Of a stretch of DNA of 59,247 nucleotides, positions 1 to 8,716 are shown piece by piece. This DNA is from Deltaproteobacteria bacterium. GTDB lineage: Bacteria; Desulfobacterota; Desulfuromonadia; Geobacterales; Geobacteraceae. Each line of letters starts with the position of its first letter. Positions within the stretch are counted from its first letter, which is position 1. The stretch lies in contig SBEG01000025.1 of assembly GCA_009668975.1 (NCBI GenBank), positions 1-59,247 of the forward strand, in the 5' to 3' direction. Position numbers and translations under genes: made by a program. A model generated the notes under the pieces. That model searched no databases, was not told where the DNA came from, and saw only the letters and a list, made by a program, of their open reading frames with translations.

Positions 1-1141
1 CGAATTCAATGCAGAGAGCATCGCTGGCGGAGTGGATGCCGGCGGTGTGGCCTGCGCCGCCTTTTTTCAGCAGATCGGCGCAGAGATTGATGGCTGCATC
101 TTTGCCGTCAACGATGTAGTAGCCAAGGCTCGGAGAGAGCTTCTCGCGGCTCATGGGCTCAACTTCCTGGGTGCCCTTGAGAGGACCAACCAGCAGAGCG
201 CGGGTTCCTTCGGGTACCGGGAAACCGGCCATTTCGGCAATTACCGGAGCAGCCTGGCCGACAACTTTGCCGGACACTACAGAGCACTCGCCGAAATAGA
301 GTTTTTCCAGTTTTGCTTTTTCTTCGGCATTCACCAGGTACACGCCGATTTCCTTCAGCTTGGCAACGGCTTTTTCCGCTACTTTGGCATCGTCGAAGAT
401 CAGGTTCTGTTCGGATGCGCAGACCACACCATTGTCGAAGGTCTTGGAGAGGACTACGTCGTTCATGGCCTGGTCGACATCTGCGTCAGCAGCGACATAC
501 ACCGGGCAGCCGCCTGCACCAACACCGAAAGCGGGGTTGCCGGAGCTGTAGGCAGCCTTTACCATGGCGCCGCCGCCGGTGGCGAGGATAACGTCAACGC
601 CGGGGTTGGTCATCAGGGCGTTGGTTGCTGCTACGGAAGGCTCTTCGATCCACTGAATGCAATCCTTGGGCGCGCCTGCGGCAATGGCTGCGTCCAGGCA
701 GAGCTGTGCGGTTTTGACGCAGCATTTCTGAGCGCGGGGATGGAAGCCGAAGATGACCACGTTACGGCCTTTGAGGGAGGAAAGTACCTTGAAGCAGACC
801 GTGGAGGTGGGGTTGGTGGTCGGAGTAACGGCAGCAACAACACCAACCGGCTCGGCGATTTCGATGATATCGTTTTCGTCCTTGACAACACCGACGGTTT
901 TCACGTCCTTCATGTCGTTCCAGATAACGGTAGAACCGAAGTAGTTCTTGATGGTTTTGTCAGCCACATTGCCGAGACGGGTTTCTTCTACGGCCATTTT
1001 TGCAAGCTCTTCCTTGTTTGCGTCAATAACCTTGGCGATAGCTTCGCAAATCGCGTCGGTTTTTGCCTGGTCAAGCTTTTTGTACTCGGTCAGGGCTGCT
1101 TTGGCTTTCTGTACCATCTGATTAATTGTTTCATCTACCAT
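1..1141 (-). CDS. Acetaldehyde dehydrogenase (CoA-acylating), AdhE N-terminal type, partial
   Basis: The gene runs off the left edge, so about 380 N-terminal residues are seen and the C-terminus is missing. The ATG at 1141 follows a strong AGGAGG (plus-strand cctcc near 1152). The sequence matches the aldehyde dehydrogenase family that interconverts acyl-CoA and aldehyde with NAD(H): a cofactor-region motif PVGVVAAVTPTTNP, a glycine-rich ATGGGAMVKAA stretch and the catalytic cysteine in NGVVCASEQ (Cys241). It most resembles the dehydrogenase half of bifunctional AdhE or stand-alone acylating enzymes of bacterial microcompartments and fermenters. Whether an iron alcohol dehydrogenase domain follows cannot be seen. 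No encapsulation peptide is evident at the N-terminus. It would serve ethanol or aldehyde metabolism in the cytoplasm. Confidence 0.88.
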   Translation of the reverse strand, partial: MVDETINQMVQKAKAALTEYKKLDQAKTDAICEAIAKVIDANKEELAKMAVEETRLGNVADKTIKNYFGSTVIWNDMKDVKTVGVVKDENDIIEIAEPVGVVAAVTPTTNPTSTVCFKVLSSLKGRNVVIFGFHPRAQKCCVKTAQLCLDAAIAAGAPKDCIQWIEEPSVAATNALMTNPGVDVILATGGGAMVKAAYSSGNPAFGVGAGGCPVYVAADADVDQAMNDVVLSKTFDNGVVCASEQNLIFDDAKVAEKAVAKLKEIGVYLVNAEEKAKLEKLYFGECSVVSGKVVGQAAPVIAEMAGFPVPEGTRALLVGPLKGTQEVEPMSREKLSPSLGYYIVDGKDAAINLCADLLKKGGAGHTAGIHSASDALCIEF

Positions 1142-1846
1142 CTGTATAGAACCTCCTGAAAATACCGGACTGTTGGGCCCGGTTAAAATATGGGGTTGGC
1201 CGATTTTCGCCAGGTGTGGCTGGAGCGAAGATGCTCGCCGGAGTAGCTCTGGGAGCGATTTATCCCTACGTTTTTAGTAAAGCTAAAGGCATGTGTCAAT
1301 GGTTAAATATGGAACGCGACATTGTTTGGCGAGATCCAACTATTGAAAAACACATGTTAACTAGCTGATCCTACGAGAGAAAACGCCGGTTTGAAATGGT
1401 GTGGTAAAAAATTTACTGTTAATGAAAAATGTTGTGGGTTTTTATGTCCAGTAAAGTTTCTGCGTGGGCATGGTGTGCCCGAAAGCGACAGTTTGCTGAG
1501 AATGATTTTGCTATCTTGCCGGTAAATAAGGAAAACAGGCGAGGGAGTTCAGGACAGGTGCCGAAAGAGAACAGCATTTTGTAGGAGAAGAACCAACTGA
1601 TTAAGAGCAGTTCGTTTCCCGTTAAAGCACAGAGAGCTGTTCTCCTGCGTATTTTTCAGGATACTAAAAAAGGGACTCTCCTTTCCGGCGAATCCCACTC
1701 GATTACTGGTACTCTGGCAGCTGAACATATCTACGCAGGAGCGGCTTGAGCCGCGACTATCGCTCCTGAAGGCGCTTCTGCATTGAGCTGATAAATTGCC
1801 GCCGTAATACCGTTTCTGTCCGGCAGCGCTGATTACCAGAGCAACG
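1142..1846. other. Intergenic region with a hairpin and a repeat remnant
   Basis: There is no convincing gene in these 705 bases. A hairpin lies at 1737-1767 (AGGAGCG paired with CGCTCCT around an inner GCxTGAGCCGC palindrome), of the kind seen in REP-like sequences. About 25 bases later the 16-base string AATTGCCGCCGTAATA occurs, which is repeated at the end of the intergenic element near 57,615, so this may be a decayed member of the same family. The rest is AT-richer and unexplained. Confidence 0.4.
1271..1299 (-). promoter_or_regulatory. Possible sigma-70 promoter of the aldehyde dehydrogenase
   Basis: On the minus strand a perfect TTGACA (1299-1294) is followed after 17 bases by TAAAAA (1276-1271). 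Its start point would give a leader of about 120 bases before the ATG at 1141. The -10 match is only moderate. Confidence 0.35.
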
Positions 1847-3682
1847 CTATTCCGGTGTGGCGTTCTTTTCTTCTTCCGGTCTTTTGCCGCGGACGATACC
1901 TTCAATCCACTGTGAGAGTGCTTTGCCGCTTTGCAGGGTTTCTTCGGGGATGCTGAGGTTGTTTTTCGTTGCCAGGTCACGGGCGAATTTCAATTGCGCC
2001 TCGCTGGGACCACCGCCTACTGCCCTGACCGGTGGTACGCTGAAAGCCATCTTGGCGTGGACTCCCCGACAGAAACGCTGCCAGGTTTCTCTATTTTCTA
2101 CGATCAGGTCGAGAAAACTTTCCATGCGGCCGGTGAGGGCGTAGTCGATCACCCAGGGGTGCTTGTCACGCAGGTAGTCCACCAGGGTTTCGCCCGGCGG
2201 CAGGGGCACGACCTTCCGTTTTTCCTCTTTCACATAGCCGCGGTCGATGATGTTTTTCGTGATGGCGGCGTAGGTTGACGGCCGGCCGATCCCGAGTCTC
2301 TCCAGTTCCTTTACCAGCGAGCCGAGGGTGAACCTGCCGGGCGGCTTGGTCTTCTTTTCCGCCAGGATTTCCTTGAGCTTCGGTACCAGTTCTCCTGCCT
2401 CCACCGGCGGTAGAATCTGCACGGTGTCTTCGTCGCCCTTTTTCTCTTTATCTTCATCGGTTACGGCATAAACTTTCAAGAAACCATCGAACTTTAAAAC
2501 CCGTCCACTGGCCTTGAATTTCTCCCCGGCAACCAGAAACAGCAGGGTCGTGGAGTCATAGACCGCCGGGGCCATCTGGCTGGCCACGGCCCGCCGAAAA
2601 ATCAGCTCATAGAGCCGGGCGTGCTCGCTGCTGAGCCCTTCTTTGCGCACGAGTGCGGCAATCTCGACCGCCGAATGCATCTTGGTCGGACGGATGCCTT
2701 CATGAGCGTCGGCCTGGCTGTTTTTCGATTTGTGGCTGATCGGTTTCGCGGGAAGGTACTCTGCGCCGAGCGCTGTGGTGAGGAACTCCCGGATCTCCTT
2801 GATGAAGGCATCATCCATGCGCACCGAGTCGGTGCGGTGATAGGTGGTCAGGCCGTGGTCAAAAAGCCCCTGGGCCAGTTTCATGGTCTGTTCCGGAGTG
2901 AACTTCAGGTGCACGGCGGCGGCCGCCTGCAGGTCGACGGTGGTAAAGGGCGGTTTTGCTGATTGGCGCGCTTCCTTCTTCTCCACTTTTTCCGCCAGGG
3001 CGTGAGACTCCGCCTGGATCGCCGCGATGATCGCCTGGGCATCCTCCACCTTGGTAAACTTGCCCTTCACGTGCCGGGCAAGAAAGGTGGTGCCCTCCTT
3101 CTCCAGCTGGATTTCCAGCATCCAGTAGGGGGTTGGAACGAAGTCCCTGATCTCCCGCTCCCGGTCAACCACCAGTCGGACCGCGGGTGACTGCACCCGC
3201 CCGACGCTGAACTTGCCGCGCAGGCTCCTGCTTGCCAGGGGGGAAAGGATGTAGCCGACCAGGCGGTCGCCGATGCGTCGCCCGAGGAAGGCGCTATAGA
3301 GTCCTTCGTTGGTTTCCTCGAAGGGCACCGCTTTGGCCAGGGATTCTTTCAGACCTTTTTCGGTGACTTCATAGACTTCCAGCCGCCTGCATTCCTTGGC
3401 CACTTCTTTCACCTCTTCGTAAATATGGCGGCTGATGGCATACCCTTCGCGGTCCGGGTCTCCGGCCAGCATGACGATTTCGTCCTTGGCCGCCGCACGG
3501 AGTTCCTTGGGCAGGTGCCTCTTTTTCTCGTGATAGACGAAGGTCGGCTCGTACGTCTTCAAATCGACGCCCATGCTGGAATCGGGCAGGTCTTTGAAGT
3601 GACCCACTGTGGACATGGTTTTTACTTTGAGGATCGATTGTATTTTTTTCGCCTTGGTGGGCGACTCGACGATAATAAGCAT
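1847..3682 (-). CDS. Type IA DNA topoisomerase (second or accessory type)
   Basis: The 611-residue protein starts with the Toprim motif MLIIVESPTKAKKI; the ATG at 3682 is preferred over an upstream TTG because this motif opens the family. The acidic Toprim triad appears as AGDPDREGYAISRHI, and the active-site tyrosine is Tyr281 in GLTTYHRTDS (usually YMRTDS). It relaxes negatively supercoiled DNA through a 5'-phosphotyrosine intermediate. It is shorter than housekeeping TopA (over 750 residues) and lacks the C-terminal Cys4 zinc ribbons. It ends instead in a PSEAQLKFARDLA...SGKALSQWIE module that I know from topoisomerases of plasmids and integrative elements. This suggests an accessory copy, possibly acquired. 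It stands alone between two regions of intergenic repeats. Confidence 0.85.
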   Translation of the reverse strand: MLIIVESPTKAKKIQSILKVKTMSTVGHFKDLPDSSMGVDLKTYEPTFVYHEKKRHLPKELRAAAKDEIVMLAGDPDREGYAISRHIYEEVKEVAKECRRLEVYEVTEKGLKESLAKAVPFEETNEGLYSAFLGRRIGDRLVGYILSPLASRSLRGKFSVGRVQSPAVRLVVDREREIRDFVPTPYWMLEIQLEKEGTTFLARHVKGKFTKVEDAQAIIAAIQAESHALAEKVEKKEARQSAKPPFTTVDLQAAAAVHLKFTPEQTMKLAQGLFDHGLTTYHRTDSVRMDDAFIKEIREFLTTALGAEYLPAKPISHKSKNSQADAHEGIRPTKMHSAVEIAALVRKEGLSSEHARLYELIFRRAVASQMAPAVYDSTTLLFLVAGEKFKASGRVLKFDGFLKVYAVTDEDKEKKGDEDTVQILPPVEAGELVPKLKEILAEKKTKPPGRFTLGSLVKELERLGIGRPSTYAAITKNIIDRGYVKEEKRKVVPLPPGETLVDYLRDKHPWVIDYALTGRMESFLDLIVENRETWQRFCRGVHAKMAFSVPPVRAVGGGPSEAQLKFARDLATKNNLSIPEETLQSGKALSQWIEGIVRGKRPEEEKNATPE

Positions 3683-4042
3683 GGTTTGGCGGGGTACCTG
3701 TTCTTTTGATTGATTATACGGAGATTTTGCGATGACCTCTGGTGTCTGCAAAATGCTTCAGGTTTGACGAAGTGCCGATGATACAGGATACTTTCCAAGA
3801 AGTCATCAGTGTGCGGAAAACATTTCTGGTGGGTATGGCGAAGTAAGGGTTTGTTAGGGAATAAGTGTAACATTCAGGCGCTCAGATTCGGATTGGACTT
3901 GTCGTTTCCGATTGAGTAAAACCGCAGGCGTAGCAGGGCTACGTCGAGGATTTTGCGATTGAGGAAACGGCAAAGACGACCTGAAGATGAGGTGCATCAA
4001 TTGTGACACTTATTCCGTGACAGGCCCTAAGAGGAATAGTGC
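3683..4042. other. Intergenic region between topoisomerase and ADP-ribosylglycohydrolase
   Basis: The two flanking genes are divergently transcribed. The first 170 bases hold nothing I recognise. The remainder is occupied by the long imperfect inverted repeat listed separately, which ends only some 20 bases before the ribosome binding site of the next gene. Confidence 0.5.
3858..4016. repeat. Long imperfect inverted repeat (intergenic palindromic element)
   Basis: The left arm begins GGAATAAGTGTAAC and the right arm ends GTGACACTTATTCC, its near-complement. Inner matching blocks include TCGTTTCCGATTGAG against CTCAATCG/GAAACGG complements, and CGCAGGCGTAG against CTACGTCGAGGAT around a centre near 3938. 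The whole could fold into one hairpin of roughly 75 bp per arm with mismatches. It encodes no protein. It looks like a dispersed non-coding palindromic repeat or a MITE-like relic. Confidence 0.7.
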
Positions 4043-5110
4043 ATGATTCAGCTCGAAACCAAAGACAGATTCAGCGGCTGCCTGCTGGCCGGTGCGGTGG
4101 GCGATGCACTCGGCGTGCCGGTGGAATTTCTGACCCTCGCTGAAATCCGGACAAAATATGGGCCGGAGGGCATTCGAACCTTTACGGAGACCCCGAGCGG
4201 CATTGGAATAGTCAGCGACGATACCCAGATGACTCTTTTTACCGCCGAAGGCCTGCTGAGTGAATATCATCTTTGCCGGGCAGGTGGTTCAAAACCTGAT
4301 TATAGTACCGCGGTGTATCGGTCCTACCTGCGCTGGCTTCATACTCAGGGTGAGGTTTCCCAAGATCCCGCTTTCCGGGATTGCCTCGGCGGCGAGTTGC
4401 TGAAAGTGCCGGAACTGAATCATCGGCGGGGTCCGGGCAGCACCTGCCTCTCCTCGCTGATCTCGGGCCGGATCGGAACGGTTGCCTCCCCCATCAATAC
4501 CGGAAAAGGTTGTGGCGGCGTCATGCGAGTGGCTCCGGCCGGACTTTTCTGCCGGGCCATTCCCGGCGGCATGGGTGACCGGGAGCGGGCTGCGATGGCC
4601 TTTGAGCTCGGCTGTGCCGTGGCTGCCGTCACCCATGGCCATCCGCTCGGTTACCTCCCTGCAGGATATCTGGCCGCGGTCATGTTTTTCCTCACGGCCG
4701 GTTTGGGGCTTGAAGAGGCGCAGTCCAAGGCTATGCTGCTGCTGGTTGAACGTCCCGAAAGTGAAAAGGGCAGCCTGGCTGCCCTGATTGCCCGGGCGCT
4801 TCGAAGCGCGCAGCAGGATAAGCCGTCTCCGGAAACGCTGGAGCGGCTTGGCGCCGGCTGGGTGGCTGACGAAGCCCTGGCCATCTCGCTCTATTGTGCC
4901 GCTTCTGCGAAAGGGGATCTGGCCACCGGGCTGCGGCTTGCTGTCAACCATTCCGGGGATTCCGACTCCACCGGCGCTATCACCGGCAATATCCTTGGGG
5001 CACTTCTGGGCAAAGGGGCGATCCCCGAGGCTTGGTTGACGAGTCTTGAAATGCGGGAACTGCTGGAGAAAATAAGTATGGAGTTGTTTGCCGTCAGCCA
5101 GAAGCCGTGA
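4043..5110 (+). CDS. ADP-ribosylglycohydrolase family protein (DraG/ARH-like)
   Basis: This 355-residue enzyme has the family landmarks: GDALGVPVEF near residues 20-29, the metal-binding SDDTQMT at 58-64 and the second metal motif NHSGDSDSTGA at 302-312. Members hydrolyse ADP-ribose from arginine or other acceptors with two Mg or Mn ions; DraG reactivates nitrogenase reductase. No draT or nif gene is nearby, so the substrate is unknown. A GAGGA ribosome binding site precedes the ATG. The protein looks cytoplasmic and complete. It is convergent with the cytochrome gene, and a shared terminator lies between them. Confidence 0.9.
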   Translation: MIQLETKDRFSGCLLAGAVGDALGVPVEFLTLAEIRTKYGPEGIRTFTETPSGIGIVSDDTQMTLFTAEGLLSEYHLCRAGGSKPDYSTAVYRSYLRWLHTQGEVSQDPAFRDCLGGELLKVPELNHRRGPGSTCLSSLISGRIGTVASPINTGKGCGGVMRVAPAGLFCRAIPGGMGDRERAAMAFELGCAVAAVTHGHPLGYLPAGYLAAVMFFLTAGLGLEEAQSKAMLLLVERPESEKGSLAALIARALRSAQQDKPSPETLERLGAGWVADEALAISLYCAASAKGDLATGLRLAVNHSGDSDSTGAITGNILGALLGKGAIPEAWLTSLEMRELLEKISMELFAVSQKP

Positions 5111-5128
5111 GCTGACAGCATTTCTTAT

Positions 5129-5174
5129 AAAAAAACCGCACCAGGGCATTTTGCGATCCCGGTGCGGTTTTTTT
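5129..5174. terminator. Bidirectional intrinsic terminator
   Basis: A hairpin CCGCACC(A)GGG/CCCGGTGCGG is flanked by six A residues on the left and eight T residues on the right. It can therefore end both the plus-strand glycohydrolase transcript and the minus-strand hydrogenase operon. Confidence 0.88.
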
Positions 5175-5203
5175 TCATATTCTCCCGTCAAGAGAGTATT
5201 TTC

Positions 5204-6949
5204 CTAATTTGAGTTCAGGAAGGTTTTGAGGTTGTTTATTTCCGTTGCCGAAAGGGTTATTCCTTTGTGCCCACTTATGCCAGCTGTGTACTCCTCCGTC
5301 ATCCTCGAGCCATCTCCGGATAGATTGGGAGCCGAACCGGAAGTGTCATAGGTGCCGAGGCGGTGGCATCCCGCGCAGTTGGCATCATAGACTGCCTGCC
5401 CGGTAGTCGGTGTCGGCGCGGGTGCAGGTGTCGTTGTGGCACCAAAGAAAGACTTCAAATTGGCGATCTCTGTGGACGACAAGGTGATACTTTTGTGCCC
5501 CGATACCCCAGCGGTGTAATAGCTGTCGACTTTTGTGGTCTGGTAGAGATTCGGCGCGGTGCCGCTGGTGTCATAGGTGCCCATGCGGTGGCAGCTCGCG
5601 CAGCTGCTGTCATATTTGGCCTGCCCGGTGGTTGGCGTTGGTGTCGGTGCCGGTGCCGGTGCGGCTGTCGGATTGTTCAGGAACGTCTTCAGGTTGCTGA
5701 TATCCGTTGCCGTCATGGTGAATCCCTGGTGGCCGGTGGTGCCGGCAGTGTAATAACTGTCGATGCGCGTGCTCCGGTAGAGGTCCGGTGCCGAGCCGCT
5801 GGTGTCGTAGCTGCTGAGTTTATGGCAGCCGGAGCAATTGCTGTCGTAGATGCCTTGGCCGGTTGTCGGTGTGGGTGAAGGCGTTGATGAAGAATGGCAG
5901 GTTGCACAGGAAACGACCTGGGGTGTCCCCGGGACCAGCGTCCGGGCAATGCCTTCAAGGCTGCTGCTCGACAAGGCGGTCAGCTGAGCGGTTCCCATGC
6001 CGCCCACATTACCCCTGATTGCGCTTTGAATCTGGGATGCGGTGCGGTACTCCAAGCCGGACGGAGTATGGCAGACAACACAGTTGGTCAGAAACAGGTT
6101 CTTGTCGCTGGTTGACATGGGGGTCGCAGGGGGTGCCGCAATGGTCAGCGACAGGGATCTGGTGGCGGTGACCGATTTCGAGTCGACGGCACGGGCAGTG
6201 AAGCTGTAGGTGCCGGCTGCGGTGGGTGTGCCCGCAAGTGCTCCCCCCGTTGATACCGTAATTCCCGGCGGAAGCGTGCCGCTGGAGCTCCAGGTATAGG
6301 GGGTGCTGCCGCCGGTCGCGGCGAGCGTCTGACTGTAGGCGGCTCCCACGGTGCCGTCCGGCAGGGAGGAGGTGGTTATCGAGAGCGCCGCTGTGCCGCT
6401 TGTTACGGTTATGGTGAGTGATTTCGTGGTTGATGCGGCGGCGGCGTCCGTCACTCTGGCCGTGAAGGTGAAGGTTCCGGTTGCACTCAGGGTTCCCGAG
6501 ATGACTCCGGAAGAGCTGAGTGTCAGACCGGTGGGCAGGGTGCCGGCAGAGCGGGCCCAGGTGTAGGGAGTTCTACCGCCGCTGGCCGTAAGGATCTGGC
6601 TGTAGGACGTTCCGACTGATCCGTTCGGCAGGCTCGCTGTCTGGATGGCCAGCGGCGCGGTGGTCACCGGATTGTTCAGGAAGGCCGAAACAACGGTGAT
6701 ATCGGATGAGGTAAGTGTTACCCCCTTGTGTCCCGATACCCCGGCGGTGTATTTGCCGCTGACGGCGGAACCTTTTCCCAAGAGGTCTGGAGTGCCCGAA
6801 CTGTCGTAGGTGCCGAGTTTGTGGCAGCTGGCGCAATATTGATCGTATACCTGCTGCCCGGTCAATGCCGCGCTGGCGAAATACGCCGGTAGGGCGAGCA
6901 GCACCGGCAAGAGCCACAGGGCTTTTATCAGCTTGTTACCAGATTTCAT
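5204..6949 (-). CDS. Six-haem c-type cytochrome with two Ig-like (He_PIG) domains
   Basis: The 581-residue protein has a signal peptide (positive start, hydrophobic stretch, cleavage after FASA) and an AAGGAGA ribosome binding site. Six CXXCH haem c sites lie at residues 39, 290, 348, 372, 450 and 525. The first, fourth, fifth and sixth sit in similar monohaem units of the form CHxLGTYDTSG...YTAGxxGH, each with a distal histidine. Two tandem immunoglobulin-like He_PIG domains (about residues 95-270) separate haem 1 from the rest, and Pro/Thr linkers join the C-terminal units. It is the last gene of the hydrogenase operon, 45 bases after the large subunit, so it is the likely electron acceptor from H2 oxidation in the periplasm. 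It resembles a string of cytochrome beads rather than a cytochrome c3. Confidence 0.88.
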   Translation of the reverse strand: MKSGNKLIKALWLLPVLLALPAYFASAALTGQQVYDQYCASCHKLGTYDSSGTPDLLGKGSAVSGKYTAGVSGHKGVTLTSSDITVVSAFLNNPVTTAPLAIQTASLPNGSVGTSYSQILTASGGRTPYTWARSAGTLPTGLTLSSSGVISGTLSATGTFTFTARVTDAAAASTTKSLTITVTSGTAALSITTSSLPDGTVGAAYSQTLAATGGSTPYTWSSSGTLPPGITVSTGGALAGTPTAAGTYSFTARAVDSKSVTATRSLSLTIAAPPATPMSTSDKNLFLTNCVVCHTPSGLEYRTASQIQSAIRGNVGGMGTAQLTALSSSSLEGIARTLVPGTPQVVSCATCHSSSTPSPTPTTGQGIYDSNCSGCHKLSSYDTSGSAPDLYRSTRIDSYYTAGTTGHQGFTMTATDISNLKTFLNNPTAAPAPAPTPTPTTGQAKYDSSCASCHRMGTYDTSGTAPNLYQTTKVDSYYTAGVSGHKSITLSSTEIANLKSFFGATTTPAPAPTPTTGQAVYDANCAGCHRLGTYDTSGSAPNLSGDGSRMTEEYTAGISGHKGITLSATEINNLKTFLNSN

Positions 6950-6994
6950 GTCTTCTCCTTTCGATACTATAAAGCTGCTGACTCTCGGATGAAA

Positions 6995-8635
6995 TTATTG
7001 AGCCGTAACCTCAAAGGTCGACTTCCTGTTCGGATCGAATACATGCACGGCGCAGGCAATGCAGGGATTGAACGAGTGTATTACCCGGAGTACCTCAAGA
7101 GGGCGTGCCTCGTCGGCAACCGGGACATCCTTCAGTGAAGCCTCCACCGGTCCGGGGACATCGTTCGCATCCCGGGGGCCGAAGTTCCAGGTTGAGGGGA
7201 CCACCATCTGGTAGTTGGTGATCTTCTGGTTGGAATAGTTCACCCAATGACCCAGGGCGCCACGCGGCGCTTCGTTGAGTCCCACGCCGGAGCCGGAACT
7301 TGCCATGCTGAAGGACTTGCGGTTCGGCATGGCGCTGGTGCTGGGGGTCGTTGCCCGTACTTGGCCGGCCCAGCTGACCATGGCGTCCGCGATAACTTTA
7401 GTCTCGATGGCCCTGGCCGCGGTCCGGCCGAGGGAAGAGTACATGGCGGACAGGGAGAGGCCAAGTTTCCGGAGAAAAGCGTCGACCTGTGTTTTGGTGG
7501 CGGAATGTCTCTTGCCGTAGTTCACCATGACCCGGGCCAGTGGCCCGACTTCCATCGGTTGACCCTGATAGCGCGGCGCCTTGATCCAGCTGTACTGACC
7601 CGCGGTGTCGAGTCCGCTGTAGTTCGGCACGGTCTCGCCCTGGGCCGGATTGCGGCTGCTGCTTCCCTGATACCAGCTGTGAGTGATATGTTCGCTGATG
7701 TTGTTCACATCGACCGGCTGGACCGAGGATGTTGAACGGTTGAAGATGGCCCCCCTGGGGAAGAACAGGCTGGAAGGCTCAGAGGAACTCAGGGGAAATT
7801 CACCGAACGACATCAGGTTTTCTGCGGGGCCGTAATTAACGTAGTCCTTGTAACGGCCGAGGAGGTAGGTGGTGTCGGGCAGATAATACGTATTGACGAA
7901 GCTCTGGGCCGCGGTAACGTGATTCCTGAATTCCGTGATACGGGTAGAGGTCAGATCCTTGTTCAGGGTGACTCCGCCGACGATCATGGTCTGGGGGTGC
8001 GGGTTCTTGCCGCCGTAGATGGCGTGCATGTGCGCCACTTCTTTCTGGGCCTTTAACGCTTCCAGGTAATTGGCCATGAATACCAGGTTTTCTTCAGGGG
8101 TGAGGATATAGGCGGGGTGACCCCAGTAACCATTATTGAAAGGCCCCAGTTGTCCGCTATTGGCGAAGGCAGCCAACTGCTGCTTGATCGCACTGAAATA
8201 GCTGGTGGTCCTGGTCCGGGCTGAATTGATCTGATTGTCCACGGTCACCGCTTTTGCCGGATCGGCGGACAGGGCGCTGACCACGTCCACCCAGTCGAGG
8301 AGGTGAAGCTGGTAGAAGTTCACCAGATGGTCGTGGATGAACTGGGCCCCCATCAGCAGGTTACGAATGATCCGCGCATTCTCCGGGATGGTGATTTGCA
8401 GGGAATTTTCCACGCTCCGGATCGAGGTGACTCCATGGACATAGGTGCAGACGCCGCAGAGACGCTGGGTGATCATCCAGGCATCCCTGGGGTCGCGGTC
8501 CTTCAGGATCGGTTCGATGCCGCGAAACAGCGGACTGGTGCTCCAGGCGCTTGCTACCTTGCCGTTGGAAACCTCGGTCTCAATGCGGAGGTGGCCCTCT
8601 ATTCGTGTTACCGGATCGAGTACAACTCTTGCCAT
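6995..8635 (-). CDS. [NiFe] hydrogenase large subunit (group 1, periplasmic)
   Basis: This 546-residue subunit carries the NiFe active site. The N-terminal cysteine pair is in RLCGVCTYVHG (Cys60, Cys63), the N-terminal glutamate in RIEGHLRIE and the conserved arginine in EAPRGALGHW. The C-terminal pair is in FNPCIACAVH (Cys525, Cys528, His531), followed by a 15-residue tail that a maturation protease would remove after the histidine. Residue 523 is Asn (codon AAT) where group 1 enzymes nearly always have Asp. The subunit is exported piggyback with the small subunit and has no signal of its own. The start follows AAAGGAA. No maturation genes are in the window. Confidence 0.95.
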   Translation of the reverse strand: MARVVLDPVTRIEGHLRIETEVSNGKVASAWSTSPLFRGIEPILKDRDPRDAWMITQRLCGVCTYVHGVTSIRSVENSLQITIPENARIIRNLLMGAQFIHDHLVNFYQLHLLDWVDVVSALSADPAKAVTVDNQINSARTRTTSYFSAIKQQLAAFANSGQLGPFNNGYWGHPAYILTPEENLVFMANYLEALKAQKEVAHMHAIYGGKNPHPQTMIVGGVTLNKDLTSTRITEFRNHVTAAQSFVNTYYLPDTTYLLGRYKDYVNYGPAENLMSFGEFPLSSSEPSSLFFPRGAIFNRSTSSVQPVDVNNISEHITHSWYQGSSSRNPAQGETVPNYSGLDTAGQYSWIKAPRYQGQPMEVGPLARVMVNYGKRHSATKTQVDAFLRKLGLSLSAMYSSLGRTAARAIETKVIADAMVSWAGQVRATTPSTSAMPNRKSFSMASSGSGVGLNEAPRGALGHWVNYSNQKITNYQMVVPSTWNFGPRDANDVPGPVEASLKDVPVADEARPLEVLRVIHSFNPCIACAVHVFDPNRKSTFEVTAQ

Positions 8636-8716
8636 ATATATGTTTCCTTTCTCATTTGATATACGTTACGTCAATAAGTCTGAGCTGGGAATAGTGCGGC
8701 TGCTTATCTGCTGAGA

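Noticed and set aside
32..1159. Plus-strand open frame of 375 codons
   Set aside because: It is the complement of the aldehyde dehydrogenase gene, which has a clear family match and ribosome binding site on the minus strand.
4289..5191. Minus-strand 300-codon frame in the ADP-ribosylglycohydrolase gene
   Set aside because: Complement of a well-supported gene; no domain recognised.
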